38,579 nt of DNA. It comes from an uncultured Alphaproteobacteria bacterium (GTDB lineage Bacteria; Pseudomonadota; Alphaproteobacteria; RF32; CAG-239). The DNA lies in the NCBI GenBank assembly GCA_944392235.1, contig CALXVZ010000011.1, forward strand, positions 1 through 38,579, written 5' to 3'. Shown piece after piece: positions 1 to 9,150 of this stretch; within the stretch, counting starts at the first letter, position 1, and every line of letters starts with the position of its first letter. The position numbers were made by a program, and so were the translations under genes. Under the pieces are notes generated by a model. That model worked only from the letters and a program-made list of their open reading frames with translations, made no database searches and was not told the origin of the DNA.

Positions 1-1532
1 GCATTTGCTGCGGCTGCTTTTGCTATAATACCTTTCTGCTTAGCCACTTGCTGAGCTGTTAATTTAACCGTATGCGTCCCCCCTTTTGCCGCTAACTTTT
101 GCTCAAATTTATCCATAGACACAGAAGCCATTTCCTGAAACTGTGTTATTTTTTTCTCTGCATTTTGAGGTAGCGGAGGCAAATCAGATACAGTTTTTCC
201 ATCAACCAAAGGAGGTATTGGAGGAGGCATCTGCATAAAATTCGAAAAATCACGCTTAAAAGCATAAGTTGTCGGCACACGAACATCTATATTACCAAAT
301 ACATCTGTCTGAAAATTCAATTGTTTTTTCAAAGCATCATCAGCATTAGCAAACCTTCGTTTCAAAGACTGCAATACTTCATTATTTAATTCACTATCAT
401 CAAAATTATATTTTAAATGGATACCATCAGCTTGATAACAAACCCCATTTGGCACCCCCAAGGTTGTAATCTGTCCATTTGCCGGATTAGTTACAGGAAA
501 ATTTTCTAAATTATTTACAACCAACACCGCTGAGCGTTCTGTTTTTCGACCACTAGCCTTACGAAAAGCTCTTTCCGCCTCAATTCCGTAAATTTCACTA
601 TACCTTTCCTTAGGTTGTTTATGATAAGCATTATATGCTTTTTTACCAATGCATCTAACTTCATTATAGCTAAAAAGATCATACAAATCTTTTGTCAGTA
701 TCCTTTGAGCCCGTTCTGGAGAAATATAATAATGATAATTCCATGCCATCAATTCATGAAAATCTTTTCCTAACTCAGGTTTTGCAATAACTCCATTAAG
801 AAACGATCGATTTTGCATAGGAGAACTTGTCTGCAAATGAGCATGAGCAGATTCATGGAAAGCAACATGAATAATATCATCTTTTGCATTTTTCTGATTA
901 ATATTAATACGGCAATGCTGATCATCTATGACTATAGCCAAACCATTATAATTTGTAAAATCTTTATCAATTTCAATAACAGATCTCGGATACCTTGGAT
1001 TATGTTGCAAATACTCCGTTTGCTTCAAAGTCAAATCATCAGCAGTTGAAGCCATATTCAAAATTGCATTATCACCATACTCTTTTATCGGCAAAGCAAC
1101 TTTTGCTGCATCGACACCTGTTTCTGCCAATTTAGTCCCCACATCATGAGCCATTTCACGAATAATTTTTAATTGATCTGGTTCAAAGGAATAATTTCTG
1201 TTCAACTTGCACATCATATCTCCAAATTGGTCAAGTTCAACAAAAAGCCTTCTTTTTTGATTTATCTGTATATCCAATAACTGTTGTGCAGTCACATTTT
1301 TCATTTGCTCATCTGATAATTTCAGAAACAGCCCTTTATCAACCATTTCATCAAATTTTTGTTGATAAATTTTATGGAAATCCTCACTTGACACAACGTA
1401 GGCATCTAACTTGCGATAAAAGTTTACCCAATCTTTAGAAGTAAAAGTCTTTATTTCTTTTTCATCCAAATTTTTTGCCCAAGCGACAAAATCTTCACCA
1501 CTTTTAAAATCTGGAATAAAAACAACACTCAT
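1..1532 (-). CDS. Large HExxH-motif protein, 5' part only (510 codons, runs off left edge)
   Basis: The frame stays open from an ATG at 1532 to the window edge, so the C-terminus is missing. GGGG lies about 10 bases upstream of the ATG and can act as ribosome binding site. No signal peptide or membrane segment is visible. Residues 226-230 read HESAH, preceded by a hydrophobic stretch (IIHVAF), which is the usual look of a zinc metallopeptidase helix; a Glu in FHELMAW about 30 residues later could be the third zinc ligand. Further on there is a proline-rich stretch (MPPPIPPL) and a Lys/Ala/Gln-rich end. I do not recognise the family. It could be a cytoplasmic zincin or a secreted effector. It is divergent from polA, with 148 bases between the starts. 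Confidence 0.75.
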   Translation of the reverse strand, partial: MSVVFIPDFKSGEDFVAWAKNLDEKEIKTFTSKDWVNFYRKLDAYVVSSEDFHKIYQQKFDEMVDKGLFLKLSDEQMKNVTAQQLLDIQINQKRRLFVELDQFGDMMCKLNRNYSFEPDQLKIIREMAHDVGTKLAETGVDAAKVALPIKEYGDNAILNMASTADDLTLKQTEYLQHNPRYPRSVIEIDKDFTNYNGLAIVIDDQHCRININQKNAKDDIIHVAFHESAHAHLQTSSPMQNRSFLNGVIAKPELGKDFHELMAWNYHYYISPERAQRILTKDLYDLFSYNEVRCIGKKAYNAYHKQPKERYSEIYGIEAERAFRKASGRKTERSAVLVVNNLENFPVTNPANGQITTLGVPNGVCYQADGIHLKYNFDDSELNNEVLQSLKRRFANADDALKKQLNFQTDVFGNIDVRVPTTYAFKRDFSNFMQMPPPIPPLVDGKTVSDLPPLPQNAEKKITQFQEMASVSMDKFEQKLAAKGGTHTVKLTAQQVAKQKGIIAKAAAAN

Positions 1533-1623
1533 CACGTACCCCGTTAATATCTCAATAATTACTCTAATAATACCATAAAATTAAGGGAATGTAAATAAAA
1601 ATAGCAAAACCGATAGTTTTCTC

Positions 1624-1652
1624 TTTACCCAGAAATTCAAGCCGTATATAGT
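1624..1652 (+). promoter_or_regulatory. Predicted sigma70 promoter of polA
   Basis: TTTACC, a 17-base spacer and TATAGT lie 29 bases before the polA start codon. A GAGG motif at about -10 from the ATG follows. Called from pattern alone. Confidence 0.5.
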
Positions 1653-1680
1653 ATCAAAAAATAACTCTGAGGATACATAA

Positions 1681-4413
1681 ATGACAGAAACATTAGCTGA
1701 AAACACTAAAGAAAAAGTATGTTTAATAGATGGCTCCGGCTATATTTTCAGAGCATTTTTTGCTAGTCCAATGATGACAAATCCAGAGGGACTGCCAGTA
1801 AATGCGGTGTATGGCTTTTTAAATATGTTTCTGAGTTTAACAGCAAACATTAAGTGCGATTATTGTTTAGTATTATTTGATGCCAAACGTCAAAATTTCC
1901 GCAATGAATTCTTTGCAGATTACAAAGCCACACGACCGGAATTACCACCTGAATTAAAGCCACAATTTGCTCTAATTCACGAAGTTGTAGAAGCCTTAAA
2001 TTTGCATTGGCTACAAATGGAAGGATATGAAGCCGATGATTTAATAGCGACCTATACAGATTTAGCATTAAAGGATAATAAAGAAGTAACAATCGTCTCT
2101 GCCGATAAAGATTTAATGCAATTAATTCGTCCCGGAGTAGAATTTTACGATGGTATGAAAAACAAGTTTTTTACTCCGGAAGATGTGAAAGAAAAGTTTG
2201 GCGTTTATCCGGAGCGAGTAACAGATGTCCAAGCCCTAGCAGGAGATTCAACAGATAATATTCCCGGTGTCCCCGGCATTGGTATAAAAACAGCGGCAGA
2301 ATTAATCAACACATTCGGCTCACTGGAAGAGGTATTAGAACACGCCAAGGAAATAAAACAAAATAAACGCAGAGAATTAATATTAAGCCACAAAGAAGAT
2401 GCTTTAATCTCCCAAAAACTTGTCACCTTAAAAGCAGATGTCCCAGTAGAAATAGCTCTAAAAGATTTACGCTGCACAGCGCCTCATGAAGATATTTTGC
2501 TAAATTTACTTGAAAGACATGCCTTCAAAAGTCTGAAAAACAAAGCTACAAATTGGTTAAAACAAAAGTGTTGTTCTTTACCTCAAGAAACGAAGTTGAT
2601 ACCAGTTTATAAACTTATCACAAATTCTAATGAGTTAAATGAATTACAAAAGTTTATATATCAAAACAACGCTTTTGCATTCAAGGTTAATCAAGCTGAC
2701 AATAAGTTTTTAGGAATTTCCATAGGGTTAGATAAAGCACAAAGTTTTTATATTCCTATTCAACAAGAAGAAGAATTGCCAACAGATTTATTTGCACCAA
2801 CATCTAAACAAACACAAGGGATAACACTTAAAGATTTACAAAAATTCTTACTTCCACTATTCAGTAGCGCTGCAGTCTTAAAAATATCCTTGAATATTAA
2901 AGAAAATCTACGTCAATTAGAAAAAGAACTAAAAATAGCTTTAAATGCTTTTCCGTATGATGATGTGGCAATCATAGCCTACGATATATATAGCTCATCA
3001 ATTTCCCCTACTCTGTCAGGATTATGTTCAAATATACTCGATATTACACCAAAAACAGAAAACCCTGAATATAAAAAAACAGACTTCAAATCTCTACCTC
3101 AAGAAGAAGCTTTAAGTTTCTTTGCAGAAGAAGCTGATTTAATACATCGCTTACACAAACAACTACGAACCCAATTACTTCCAGAAAAGAAACTCTATGT
3201 ATATGAACAAATAGATAGACCACTCTCCGCCATATTACACAGTATGGAAAGAGAAGGAGTTATGCTGGATACCTTAAAGCTAAAACAATTAGATGCACGC
3301 TTCGATAATAAAATGAATAAATTATCAGAAGAAATTTATGCTCTTGCCGGAGAAGAATTTAATTTAAGTTCCCCTAAACAAGTTGGAGAAATATTGTATA
3401 CTAAATTAGGCCTAAAAGGAAAAAAACACACTTCAGGCTCGCTTAATACCAGTGCCGAAGTATTAGAGCAAATGGCAGAGGAGCATGAACTACCACGTAA
3501 AATTTTAGAGTGGCGACAATATCAAAAATTAAAATCGACCTATACGACAGCCCTTCTATCATTAACAGACAAACAAAATCGTGTCCACACAACATACAGT
3601 CAAGTATCTGTAAATACCGGACGCTTATCGTCATTAAACCCCAATCTGCAAAACATACCTATTCGCACACCTGTTGGGCGAGAAATCAGAGAATGCTTTA
3701 TCGCAAAACCTGGATGTAAATTAATAGCCGCCGATTATTCGCAAGTAGAGCTACGATTACTAGCAACAATTGCCGATGTTAAATTTTTACAAGAATCATT
3801 TCTAGAAAACGTAGATATCCATAGAAAAACAGCAGCACAAGTATTTGGTATTCCTTATGAAGAAGTAGATGCCAGCCACCGTCGCAGAGCAAAAGCCATA
3901 AACTTTGGAATAGTCTACGGAATATCGGCATTTGGCCTGTCAAAAGAAATAGAGAGCACACCTGCAGAAGCTCAGAAATATATAGATGCATACTTTGCAA
4001 ATATGCCGGAAGTTAAGACATATATGGAAGAGATAATAAATTTCGCTCGTCAAAATGGCTATGTTCTGACCCCATTTAATCGCAAAATCAGCATCTATGG
4101 AATTCAAGACAATAATAAGAGAATATCTTCATTTGCAGAAAGAGCTGCAATTAATGCCCCCATACAAGGAGGAGCAGCAGATATTATCAAATTAGCCATG
4201 CAGAGAATTTTTACCAAGCTTCAAGAAAAGAATTTGCAAACTAAAATGTTATTGCAAGTCCATGATGAGCTAGTTTTCGAAGCTCCTATCGAAGAAGTAG
4301 AACAAGCAAGCAAATTAATCAAACAAGAAATGGAAAACATTCAAGGCATAAGTCTAAAAGTTCCTCTAATTGCCGATGTAGGAATTGGTGACAATTGGGA
4401 TGAAGCACACTAA
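1681..4413 (+). CDS. polA: DNA polymerase I with inactive proofreading domain
   Basis: This polymerase fills gaps and removes RNA primers. The N-terminal 5'-nuclease domain (about 1-295) shows LIDGSGYIFRAFF, YEADDLIATY, SADKDLMQLI and the helix-hairpin-helix segment GDSTDNIPGVPGIGIKTA. The polymerase domain (about 510-910) has motif A DYSQVELR with Asp685, motif B RRRAKAINFGIVYG with Lys738, and motif C VHDE at 861-863. The 3'-5' exonuclease-like region between them has lost its metal ligands: the position of the E. coli DTE motif reads KVN, NLKYD reads NIKEN, and the late YxxxD motif reads FFAEE. Length (910 aa) is normal. The HAD phosphatase gene follows after 14 bases, probably in one transcript. 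Confidence 0.97.
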   Translation: MTETLAENTKEKVCLIDGSGYIFRAFFASPMMTNPEGLPVNAVYGFLNMFLSLTANIKCDYCLVLFDAKRQNFRNEFFADYKATRPELPPELKPQFALIHEVVEALNLHWLQMEGYEADDLIATYTDLALKDNKEVTIVSADKDLMQLIRPGVEFYDGMKNKFFTPEDVKEKFGVYPERVTDVQALAGDSTDNIPGVPGIGIKTAAELINTFGSLEEVLEHAKEIKQNKRRELILSHKEDALISQKLVTLKADVPVEIALKDLRCTAPHEDILLNLLERHAFKSLKNKATNWLKQKCCSLPQETKLIPVYKLITNSNELNELQKFIYQNNAFAFKVNQADNKFLGISIGLDKAQSFYIPIQQEEELPTDLFAPTSKQTQGITLKDLQKFLLPLFSSAAVLKISLNIKENLRQLEKELKIALNAFPYDDVAIIAYDIYSSSISPTLSGLCSNILDITPKTENPEYKKTDFKSLPQEEALSFFAEEADLIHRLHKQLRTQLLPEKKLYVYEQIDRPLSAILHSMEREGVMLDTLKLKQLDARFDNKMNKLSEEIYALAGEEFNLSSPKQVGEILYTKLGLKGKKHTSGSLNTSAEVLEQMAEEHELPRKILEWRQYQKLKSTYTTALLSLTDKQNRVHTTYSQVSVNTGRLSSLNPNLQNIPIRTPVGREIRECFIAKPGCKLIAADYSQVELRLLATIADVKFLQESFLENVDIHRKTAAQVFGIPYEEVDASHRRRAKAINFGIVYGISAFGLSKEIESTPAEAQKYIDAYFANMPEVKTYMEEIINFARQNGYVLTPFNRKISIYGIQDNNKRISSFAERAAINAPIQGGAADIIKLAMQRIFTKLQEKNLQTKMLLQVHDELVFEAPIEEVEQASKLIKQEMENIQGISLKVPLIADVGIGDNWDEAH

Positions 4414-4427
4414 AAAAAGGATAAAAG

Positions 4428-5072
4428 ATGATAATTTTCGATTTAGATGGAACATTATTAAATACTGCAAAAGATTTAGAGATTGCATTAAATCATGCAT
4501 TAAACACTCATAAATTACCTCTCAAAGATGAAAAAGAAACTCTCAAGCTACTTGGTAATGGGATAGACATGTTAGTTGCCGGAGCTATTCCGGAAGGTAA
4601 ATCTAATCCTCAATTTCCTGAAATTTTTGCGACATTTAAAGATTATTATTCTCAACATTTAAATGATTATACCGCCCCTTATGAAGGAATAATTCCCCTA
4701 TTAGAAACACTACATCACAAAGGAATAAAGATGGGAATTATCTCTAATAAATTTGATGATGGTGTAAAAGAGCTAGCAAAAAAATTCTTTAGCGGACTGA
4801 TTGCTCACGCACAAGGAGTTACTGAAACAGTTAAAAAGAAACCTGCCCCAGATGCTGTATTTGCCCTAATAAAAGAGCAAAAAGCAGAACAAGAAAACAA
4901 CATCTATGTCGGAGATTCGGAAGTAGATATAGCAACAGCCCAAAACGCCGGATTAAACTGCATTAGTGTTTCATGGGGATTTAGAACTAAAGAAACATTA
5001 AAAGAACTAGGCGCACAAACAATTATAGATAAACCGGAAGAATTACTAAAAATTATCACTTCTGCTATGTAA
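4428..5072 (+). CDS. gph: HAD-family phosphatase, phosphoglycolate phosphatase-like
   Basis: This is a haloacid dehalogenase-superfamily hydrolase, most like Gph, which dephosphorylates 2-phosphoglycolate formed during repair of oxidised DNA ends. Motif I is FDLDGTLLNT at the extreme N-terminus (nucleophile Asp5, Asp7), motif II lies in GIISNKF, the motif III lysine in KKKPAPDAVF, and motif IV is GDSEVDIATAQNAG. An alpha-helical cap sits after motif I, as in subclass C1. At 214 aa it is slightly short but complete. AGGAT precedes the ATG. It lies 14 bases after polA and ends at a strong terminator. Substrate is not proven; HAD enzymes of this type can act on several phosphoesters. Confidence 0.85.
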   Translation: MIIFDLDGTLLNTAKDLEIALNHALNTHKLPLKDEKETLKLLGNGIDMLVAGAIPEGKSNPQFPEIFATFKDYYSQHLNDYTAPYEGIIPLLETLHHKGIKMGIISNKFDDGVKELAKKFFSGLIAHAQGVTETVKKKPAPDAVFALIKEQKAEQENNIYVGDSEVDIATAQNAGLNCISVSWGFRTKETLKELGAQTIIDKPEELLKIITSAM

Positions 5073-5080
5073 CTACAATT

Positions 5081-5116
5081 AAAAGCACTTATATAACCAA
5101 CTTATAAGTGCTTTTT
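5081..5116 (+). terminator. Terminator after polA-gph, probably bidirectional
   Basis: A 13-bp stem (5081-5093 with 5103-5115, AAAAGCACTTATA and its complement) with a 9-base loop is followed by T residues. The A-run on the left arm makes it usable from the minus strand for mltG too. Confidence 0.85.
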
Positions 5117-5144
5117 CTATAACTTTAATTTTCTCATAAAAATG

Positions 5145-6119
5145 TTACTTTTTCATGGCTCTGCGATATAGAACAACATTTTTATTGTGTTCCGTCAAAG
5201 TTCTAGCAAACCTATGCCCTCCAGAAACACCATCGGCAACAAAATAAAGATACTTAGTCTTTTCAGGATGAGCTGCAGCATATAAAGCCTCTCTCCCCGG
5301 ACTACAAATCGGTGCAGGAGGAAGTCCTGCATAAAGATAAGTATTATAAGGAGAATCAAAAGCCAAATCTTTACGATAAAGCGGTCTTTTCAAATTCATA
5401 CTGCCATTAGTAACCGCATAAATAACCGTAGGATCTGTTTGTAATTTCATCCCCAAATTCAAGCGATTAACAAAAACAGAAGCCACTTTTCCTCGTTCAG
5501 AAGATATGCCTGTCTCTTTTTCAACAATACTAGCCAAAACAAGCAATTCTTTTTCAGAATGAATAGGAATATTAAGATCTCTATCTTTAAAAATTTTTTG
5601 CAATTCTATTTGCATCGCCTGCTTAGCCTTTCTAAGAATGCTGTTACGCGATTCTCCTCGAGAAAAGTGATAAGTCTCGGGTAAAACATCCCCTTCTTTT
5701 AGTCCAATAGAAATATCCCCTACCAAATATGGATTAGCATTTAATATCTGTTTAATTTCAGCAAGCGACTTACCTTCAGGAATAGTAATCGTGCGAACAA
5801 TAACTTCGCCATCTGTTAATTTTTGAGCAACATCAATCAAACTCATCTCACCAGAAAAACTATATTCCCCAGCTTTTAAGTGAGAAGCAACACCATAAAG
5901 TCTGCCATAAAAAACAAAAAGCCGCGCATTTTGTATAATATTTTTTTCCTGTAAAAGATGAGCAACTTTATTTAAGCCAGCCCCTTTAGGAATAACAAGT
6001 TCAACAGGTTTTGCAATCAAGTGAGGCAAAGCAAACTGATGACTAATCCAAACACATAAAAAAGCTCCTAAAGTTATCATTAGAAATAACAACACTAGGA
6101 GCTTCCGAAATATTCTCAT
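5145..6119 (-). CDS. mltG: Endolytic murein transglycosylase MltG
   Basis: MltG (YceG family) cleaves nascent glycan strands at the inner membrane and helps set peptidoglycan strand length. One N-terminal membrane helix (FRKLLVLLFLMITLGAFL) is followed by a periplasmic domain. Family signatures are LVLASIVEKETG, which holds the catalytic Glu, then ASVFVNRL, LQTDPTVIYA and SPYNTYLYAGLPPAPI. The frame stays open up to a TTG at 6140, but I prefer the ATG at 6119 (324 aa), which puts positively charged residues just before the helix. It starts 21 bases after fabF, the usual order in alphaproteobacteria. Confidence 0.93.
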   Translation of the reverse strand: MRIFRKLLVLLFLMITLGAFLCVWISHQFALPHLIAKPVELVIPKGAGLNKVAHLLQEKNIIQNARLFVFYGRLYGVASHLKAGEYSFSGEMSLIDVAQKLTDGEVIVRTITIPEGKSLAEIKQILNANPYLVGDISIGLKEGDVLPETYHFSRGESRNSILRKAKQAMQIELQKIFKDRDLNIPIHSEKELLVLASIVEKETGISSERGKVASVFVNRLNLGMKLQTDPTVIYAVTNGSMNLKRPLYRKDLAFDSPYNTYLYAGLPPAPICSPGREALYAAAHPEKTKYLYFVADGVSGGHRFARTLTEHNKNVVLYRRAMKK

Positions 6120-6140
6120 TACAAACCCAAAAGCCAGCAA

Positions 6141-7418
6141 TTAGCCATTAAATTTTTTAAAGATAATAGATGAGTTTGTCCCGCCAAATCCAAAAGAGTT
6201 AGACATAGCAGCTTTAATTTCACGTTTTTTCGGCTTTAAAGGAACCAAATCAAAATCAGCCAATTCATCAGCTGGATTTTCCAAATTCAAAGTTGGAGGG
6301 CAAGTTTGTTCCTGAATAGCCATAATTGTATAAACAGCTTCCACAGCACCAGCAGCACCAAGTAAGTGACCAATAGCAGATTTTGTAGAAGACATAGAAA
6401 CATTTTTAATCCCTTCATCGCCAAAGAGACGTTTAACAGCCATAGCTTCACCAACATCACCTGCTGGAGTTGAAGTCCCATGTGCATTGATATAACCAAT
6501 ATCAGAAAGTTCAACACCATTTTCTTTAGCATGATCTGTAGCCATTTTCATAGCTCTATAAGCACCATCACCAGAAGGAGCTGTAATATGATAAGCATCA
6601 CCACTCATACCATAGCCAACAACTTCAGCATATATTTTAGCCCCTCTCTTCAAGGCATGTTCAAGTTCTTCAAGAACAACAGCACCACTACCTTCACCCA
6701 TAACAAAACCGCTACGAGCTTTATCCCAAGGGCGAGAAGCCTTTTCAGGAGTATCATTAAAATCAGCTGTAATAGCTTTCATGCGAGCAAAACCGGCCAA
6801 ACCTAAAACATTAACTGCAGATTCTGCACCACCAGCAACCATCATATCAGCATCACCGCGAGCAATCATAGCAGCTGCGTCACCAATAGCATGAGTCCCT
6901 GTAGAGCAAGCTGTTACGCAAGCATGGTTAGAACCTTTCAAGCCATGTTTAATAGAAACATTACCGGAAATCAAGTTAATCAAGACAGAAGGAATAAAGA
7001 AAGGAGAAATTTTCTTCATACCAAATTCATTAAAAGAAATAGAATTTTCGTAGATTCCCTGCAATCCACCGATACCAGCACCAATCATAACACCGGCACG
7101 ACATTTTTCATCTTCTGAAGCCGTTTCAGAGTTCCAGCCAGCATCTTTAAGAGCATCATCAGCTGCGGCCATACCGAACATAATAAACTTATCATTTTTC
7201 TTTTGATCTTTAGGCGCGAACACTGTATCTGGATTAAAATCGGGTTCATTTTCACCAAAAGGCACCTGTCCTGCAATCATAACAGGAATATCTTTCAAAT
7301 CGACACCTTCAATACGTTTAATACCGGATTTACCAGCCATTAAAGCATCCCAGTTATGTTTAACACCTCTACCAAGTGGAGAGACAACACCCAAACCTGT
7401 AACGACAACTCTTCTCAT
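6141..7418 (-). CDS. fabF: Beta-ketoacyl-ACP synthase II
   Basis: FabF elongates acyl-ACP with malonyl-ACP in type II fatty acid synthesis. The catalytic triad is visible: Cys171 in ACVTACSTGTHAIG, His in NAHGTSTPAGD and His in KSAIGHLLGAAG. The C-terminal FGFGGTNSSIIF motif is intact. An in-frame extension to 7460 exists, but the start at 7418 (425 aa) begins with the family's MRRVVVTGLGVVSPLG and has GAGG eight bases upstream after a run of eight T. It lies between acpP and mltG. A terminator-like hairpin separates it from acpP, so part of its expression may be set by read-through. Confidence 0.96.
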   Translation of the reverse strand: MRRVVVTGLGVVSPLGRGVKHNWDALMAGKSGIKRIEGVDLKDIPVMIAGQVPFGENEPDFNPDTVFAPKDQKKNDKFIMFGMAAADDALKDAGWNSETASEDEKCRAGVMIGAGIGGLQGIYENSISFNEFGMKKISPFFIPSVLINLISGNVSIKHGLKGSNHACVTACSTGTHAIGDAAAMIARGDADMMVAGGAESAVNVLGLAGFARMKAITADFNDTPEKASRPWDKARSGFVMGEGSGAVVLEELEHALKRGAKIYAEVVGYGMSGDAYHITAPSGDGAYRAMKMATDHAKENGVELSDIGYINAHGTSTPAGDVGEAMAVKRLFGDEGIKNVSMSSTKSAIGHLLGAAGAVEAVYTIMAIQEQTCPPTLNLENPADELADFDLVPLKPKKREIKAAMSNSFGFGGTNSSIIFKKFNG

Positions 7419-7446
7419 AAAAAAAACCTCTTCAATTTTACTCGCG

Positions 7447-7475
7447 GTTCGCCCAAGCAAAAGAGTTGAGCGAAC
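7447..7475 (-). promoter_or_regulatory. Stable hairpin in the fabF leader
   Basis: On the minus strand GTTCGCTCAA pairs with TTGGGCGAAC (10 bp, one G-U) around a 9-base loop. No T-run follows, so it is not a simple terminator. It sits between the acpP-fabF terminator and the fabF ribosome binding site. Confidence 0.45.
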
Positions 7476-7495
7476 ACAACGAATAACCTAGTATG

Positions 7496-7526
7496 AAAAA
7501 ACTCGCTTAAAACCTTTGAGCGAGTT
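7496..7526 (-). terminator. Terminator between acpP and fabF
   Basis: Minus-strand AACTCGCT pairs with AGCGAGTT around an 11-base loop, followed by a T-run. Strong acpP terminators before fabF are common and give excess ACP mRNA. Confidence 0.75.
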
Positions 7527-7550
7527 CTAACTTATGACAAATCCAAAGAC

Positions 7551-7784
7551 TTACGCAGCTTTAGAAAGATAGTCAATAGCATCTTTCACTGTAAGAATTT
7601 TTTCTGCTGCTTCATCAGGAATTTCGCAACCAAATTCTTCTTCAAATGCCATAACCAGCTCAACAGTATCCAAACTGTCAGCACCTAAATCGTCAATAAA
7701 GTTTGCGTTATCTGTTACTTTTGTTTCTTCAACACCTAAATGTTCAGCAACAATTTTCTTAACGCGATCAGCGGTATCAGTCAT
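7551..7784 (-). CDS. acpP: Acyl carrier protein
   Basis: ACP carries acyl chains on a 4'-phosphopantetheine arm. The protein is 77 aa and acidic, and the modified serine is Ser37 in [13 protein letters not shown]. The ribosome binding site AGAGG lies 8 bases before the ATG. fabG and fabD, often upstream, are not present; the upstream neighbour is the divergent ldh. A predicted promoter lies at 7839-7867. Confidence 0.97.
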   Translation of the reverse strand: MTDTADRVKKIVAEHLGVEETKVTDNANFIDDLGADSLDTVELVMAFEEEFGCEIPDEAAEKILTVKDAIDYLSKAA

Positions 7785-7838
7785 TAATTCAACCTCTAAA
7801 AATTATTAAAACAAATCTTAGACTAACGTCTGGAATAG

Positions 7839-7867
7839 ACGCTACACAGAAAAACTTTATTTGACAA
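7839..7867 (-). promoter_or_regulatory. Predicted acpP promoter
   Basis: Minus-strand TTGTCA, 17-base spacer, TAGCGT. The same pattern (TTGTCA, 17, TAGAGT) lies before gapR. A small palindrome (CGTCT, 5-base loop, AGACG at 7827-7841) overlaps the -10 side. The 298-base gap to ldh otherwise shows a possible ldh -10 (TATAAT at 8051-8056) with a poor -35. Confidence 0.4.
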
Positions 7868-8082
7868 GTATTTTTTTAAACTTTTCAACCAATAAGAAGT
7901 GGATAAAAAATATAAGTATATGATTTATCGTAATTTAACATTAAAAAAAAGATATTAAAAACTTGTAAAAAAAAATACATTTCCCCCAAAAATAAGACTT
8001 TATTTCTAAAAAAAGACATACTATATATACCAATGAATTACAATTAAGCCTATAATCTATATTTAGAAAGAAGGAAAAAGAC

Positions 8083-9024
8083 ATGCAAATAGGAATTATC
8101 GGAACCGGAATGGTTGGAAGTGCAATAGCCTTTTCACTAGCAAGCGAAGGAAGTGCTGAAAAATTAATTTTGATTGATGCCAACAAAGAAAGAGCTATAG
8201 CAGAAGCTATGGATATTTCCCACTCAACACCTTTTACATTTGGAGCAAAAGTTGTTGCCGGTGATTACAAAGATTTAAAAGATGCCGGAATTATCATAAT
8301 CACAGCCGGAGCAAATCAAAAACCAGGTGAAACCCGTTTAGACTTATTAGAAAAGAATGTAAGCATATTTAAGAGCATCATTCCAGAAGTTGTAAAATAT
8401 GCACCAAATTCCATTTTAATTATTGCAGCCAACCCTGTTGATATAATGACCGAAGTAACCTTAAAGATGTCTGGTTTCCCGAAAAACCGTGTTTTCGGTA
8501 CAGGAACAGTTCTCGATTCGGCACGTTTCCGTAGCATTTTAGGACGTCACCTTGGTATTTCTCCAAAATCTGTTCATGCCAATGTAATTGGAGAACATGG
8601 TGATAGTGAAGTTTTAGTATGGTCTAGTGCCGTTGCAGGAACTACCTGCGTTGAACGCCTTGCAAAACAAACAAATAAAGAACTAGATAGTGTCGTTAAA
8701 GGCTCCATTGATAATGAAGTTCGCAATGCCGCTTACACAATCATTAAAGGTAAAGGTTCAACATATTTCGGTATTGCATCTGCAACTCAATACATCTGCA
8801 ATTCTATCATCAGTGACAAACATGCAATATTAACAGTAAGTTCACATCATGATAAAGGAATAAGTGGTTACGATAATATTTGTTATTCATTACCATCTAT
8901 TGTCAGCAAGAATGGTGTTGAAACAGCGTTAATTCCTGAATTATGTGAAAGCGAACGCGAAGCATTAGAAAAGAGTGCTGCAACATTATCTGAATACACA
9001 CAAAAAGCTCTATCTATGTTGTAA
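8083..9024 (+). CDS. ldh: L-lactate dehydrogenase
   Basis: It reduces pyruvate to L-lactate and reoxidises NADH. The Rossmann start is GIIGTGMVGSAIAF, with Asp32 binding the NAD ribose. The active-site loop reads GANQKPGETR: Gln79 at the specificity position indicates lactate rather than malate dehydrogenase (which has Arg), and Arg85 is the loop arginine. Asp145 and Arg148 (LDSARFR) and catalytic His172 (GEHGDSEV) are in place. Length 313 aa is normal. AAGGA lies upstream of the ATG, and a strong terminator follows. Together with adhE and pyk it points to fermentative pyruvate disposal. Confidence 0.95.
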   Translation: MQIGIIGTGMVGSAIAFSLASEGSAEKLILIDANKERAIAEAMDISHSTPFTFGAKVVAGDYKDLKDAGIIIITAGANQKPGETRLDLLEKNVSIFKSIIPEVVKYAPNSILIIAANPVDIMTEVTLKMSGFPKNRVFGTGTVLDSARFRSILGRHLGISPKSVHANVIGEHGDSEVLVWSSAVAGTTCVERLAKQTNKELDSVVKGSIDNEVRNAAYTIIKGKGSTYFGIASATQYICNSIISDKHAILTVSSHHDKGISGYDNICYSLPSIVSKNGVETALIPELCESEREALEKSAATLSEYTQKALSML

Positions 9025-9060
9025 TTACAACTAAGAATACTTCAATTTCTCCAAATATAG

Positions 9061-9084
9061 AAAGCACCCTCAACGGGTGCTTTT
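9061..9084 (+). terminator. Terminator of ldh
   Basis: AAAGCACCC and GGGTGCTTT form a 9-bp stem with a 5-base loop, ending in a T-run. Confidence 0.9.
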
Positions 9085-9108
9085 ATTATGCAATAAGGAA
9101 TAAAATTG

Positions 9109-9140
9109 TAAAAAAATAAAAGCCGGCAAAACAACCGGCT
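9109..9140 (-). terminator. Terminator of the GT8 gene
   Basis: On the minus strand AGCCGG, an 8-base loop and CCGGCT are followed by TTTATTTTTTT. Confidence 0.85.
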
Positions 9141-9150
9141 CAATAAAAGA

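Noticed and set aside
813-1049. 78-codon plus-strand frame near the left end
   Set aside because: It is antisense to the HExxH gene, which is open over its whole visible length with normal-looking protein.
7941-8186. 81-codon minus-strand frame over the ldh start
   Set aside because: It is antisense to the conserved Rossmann motif of ldh and covers its likely promoter; no homology or ribosome binding site seen.
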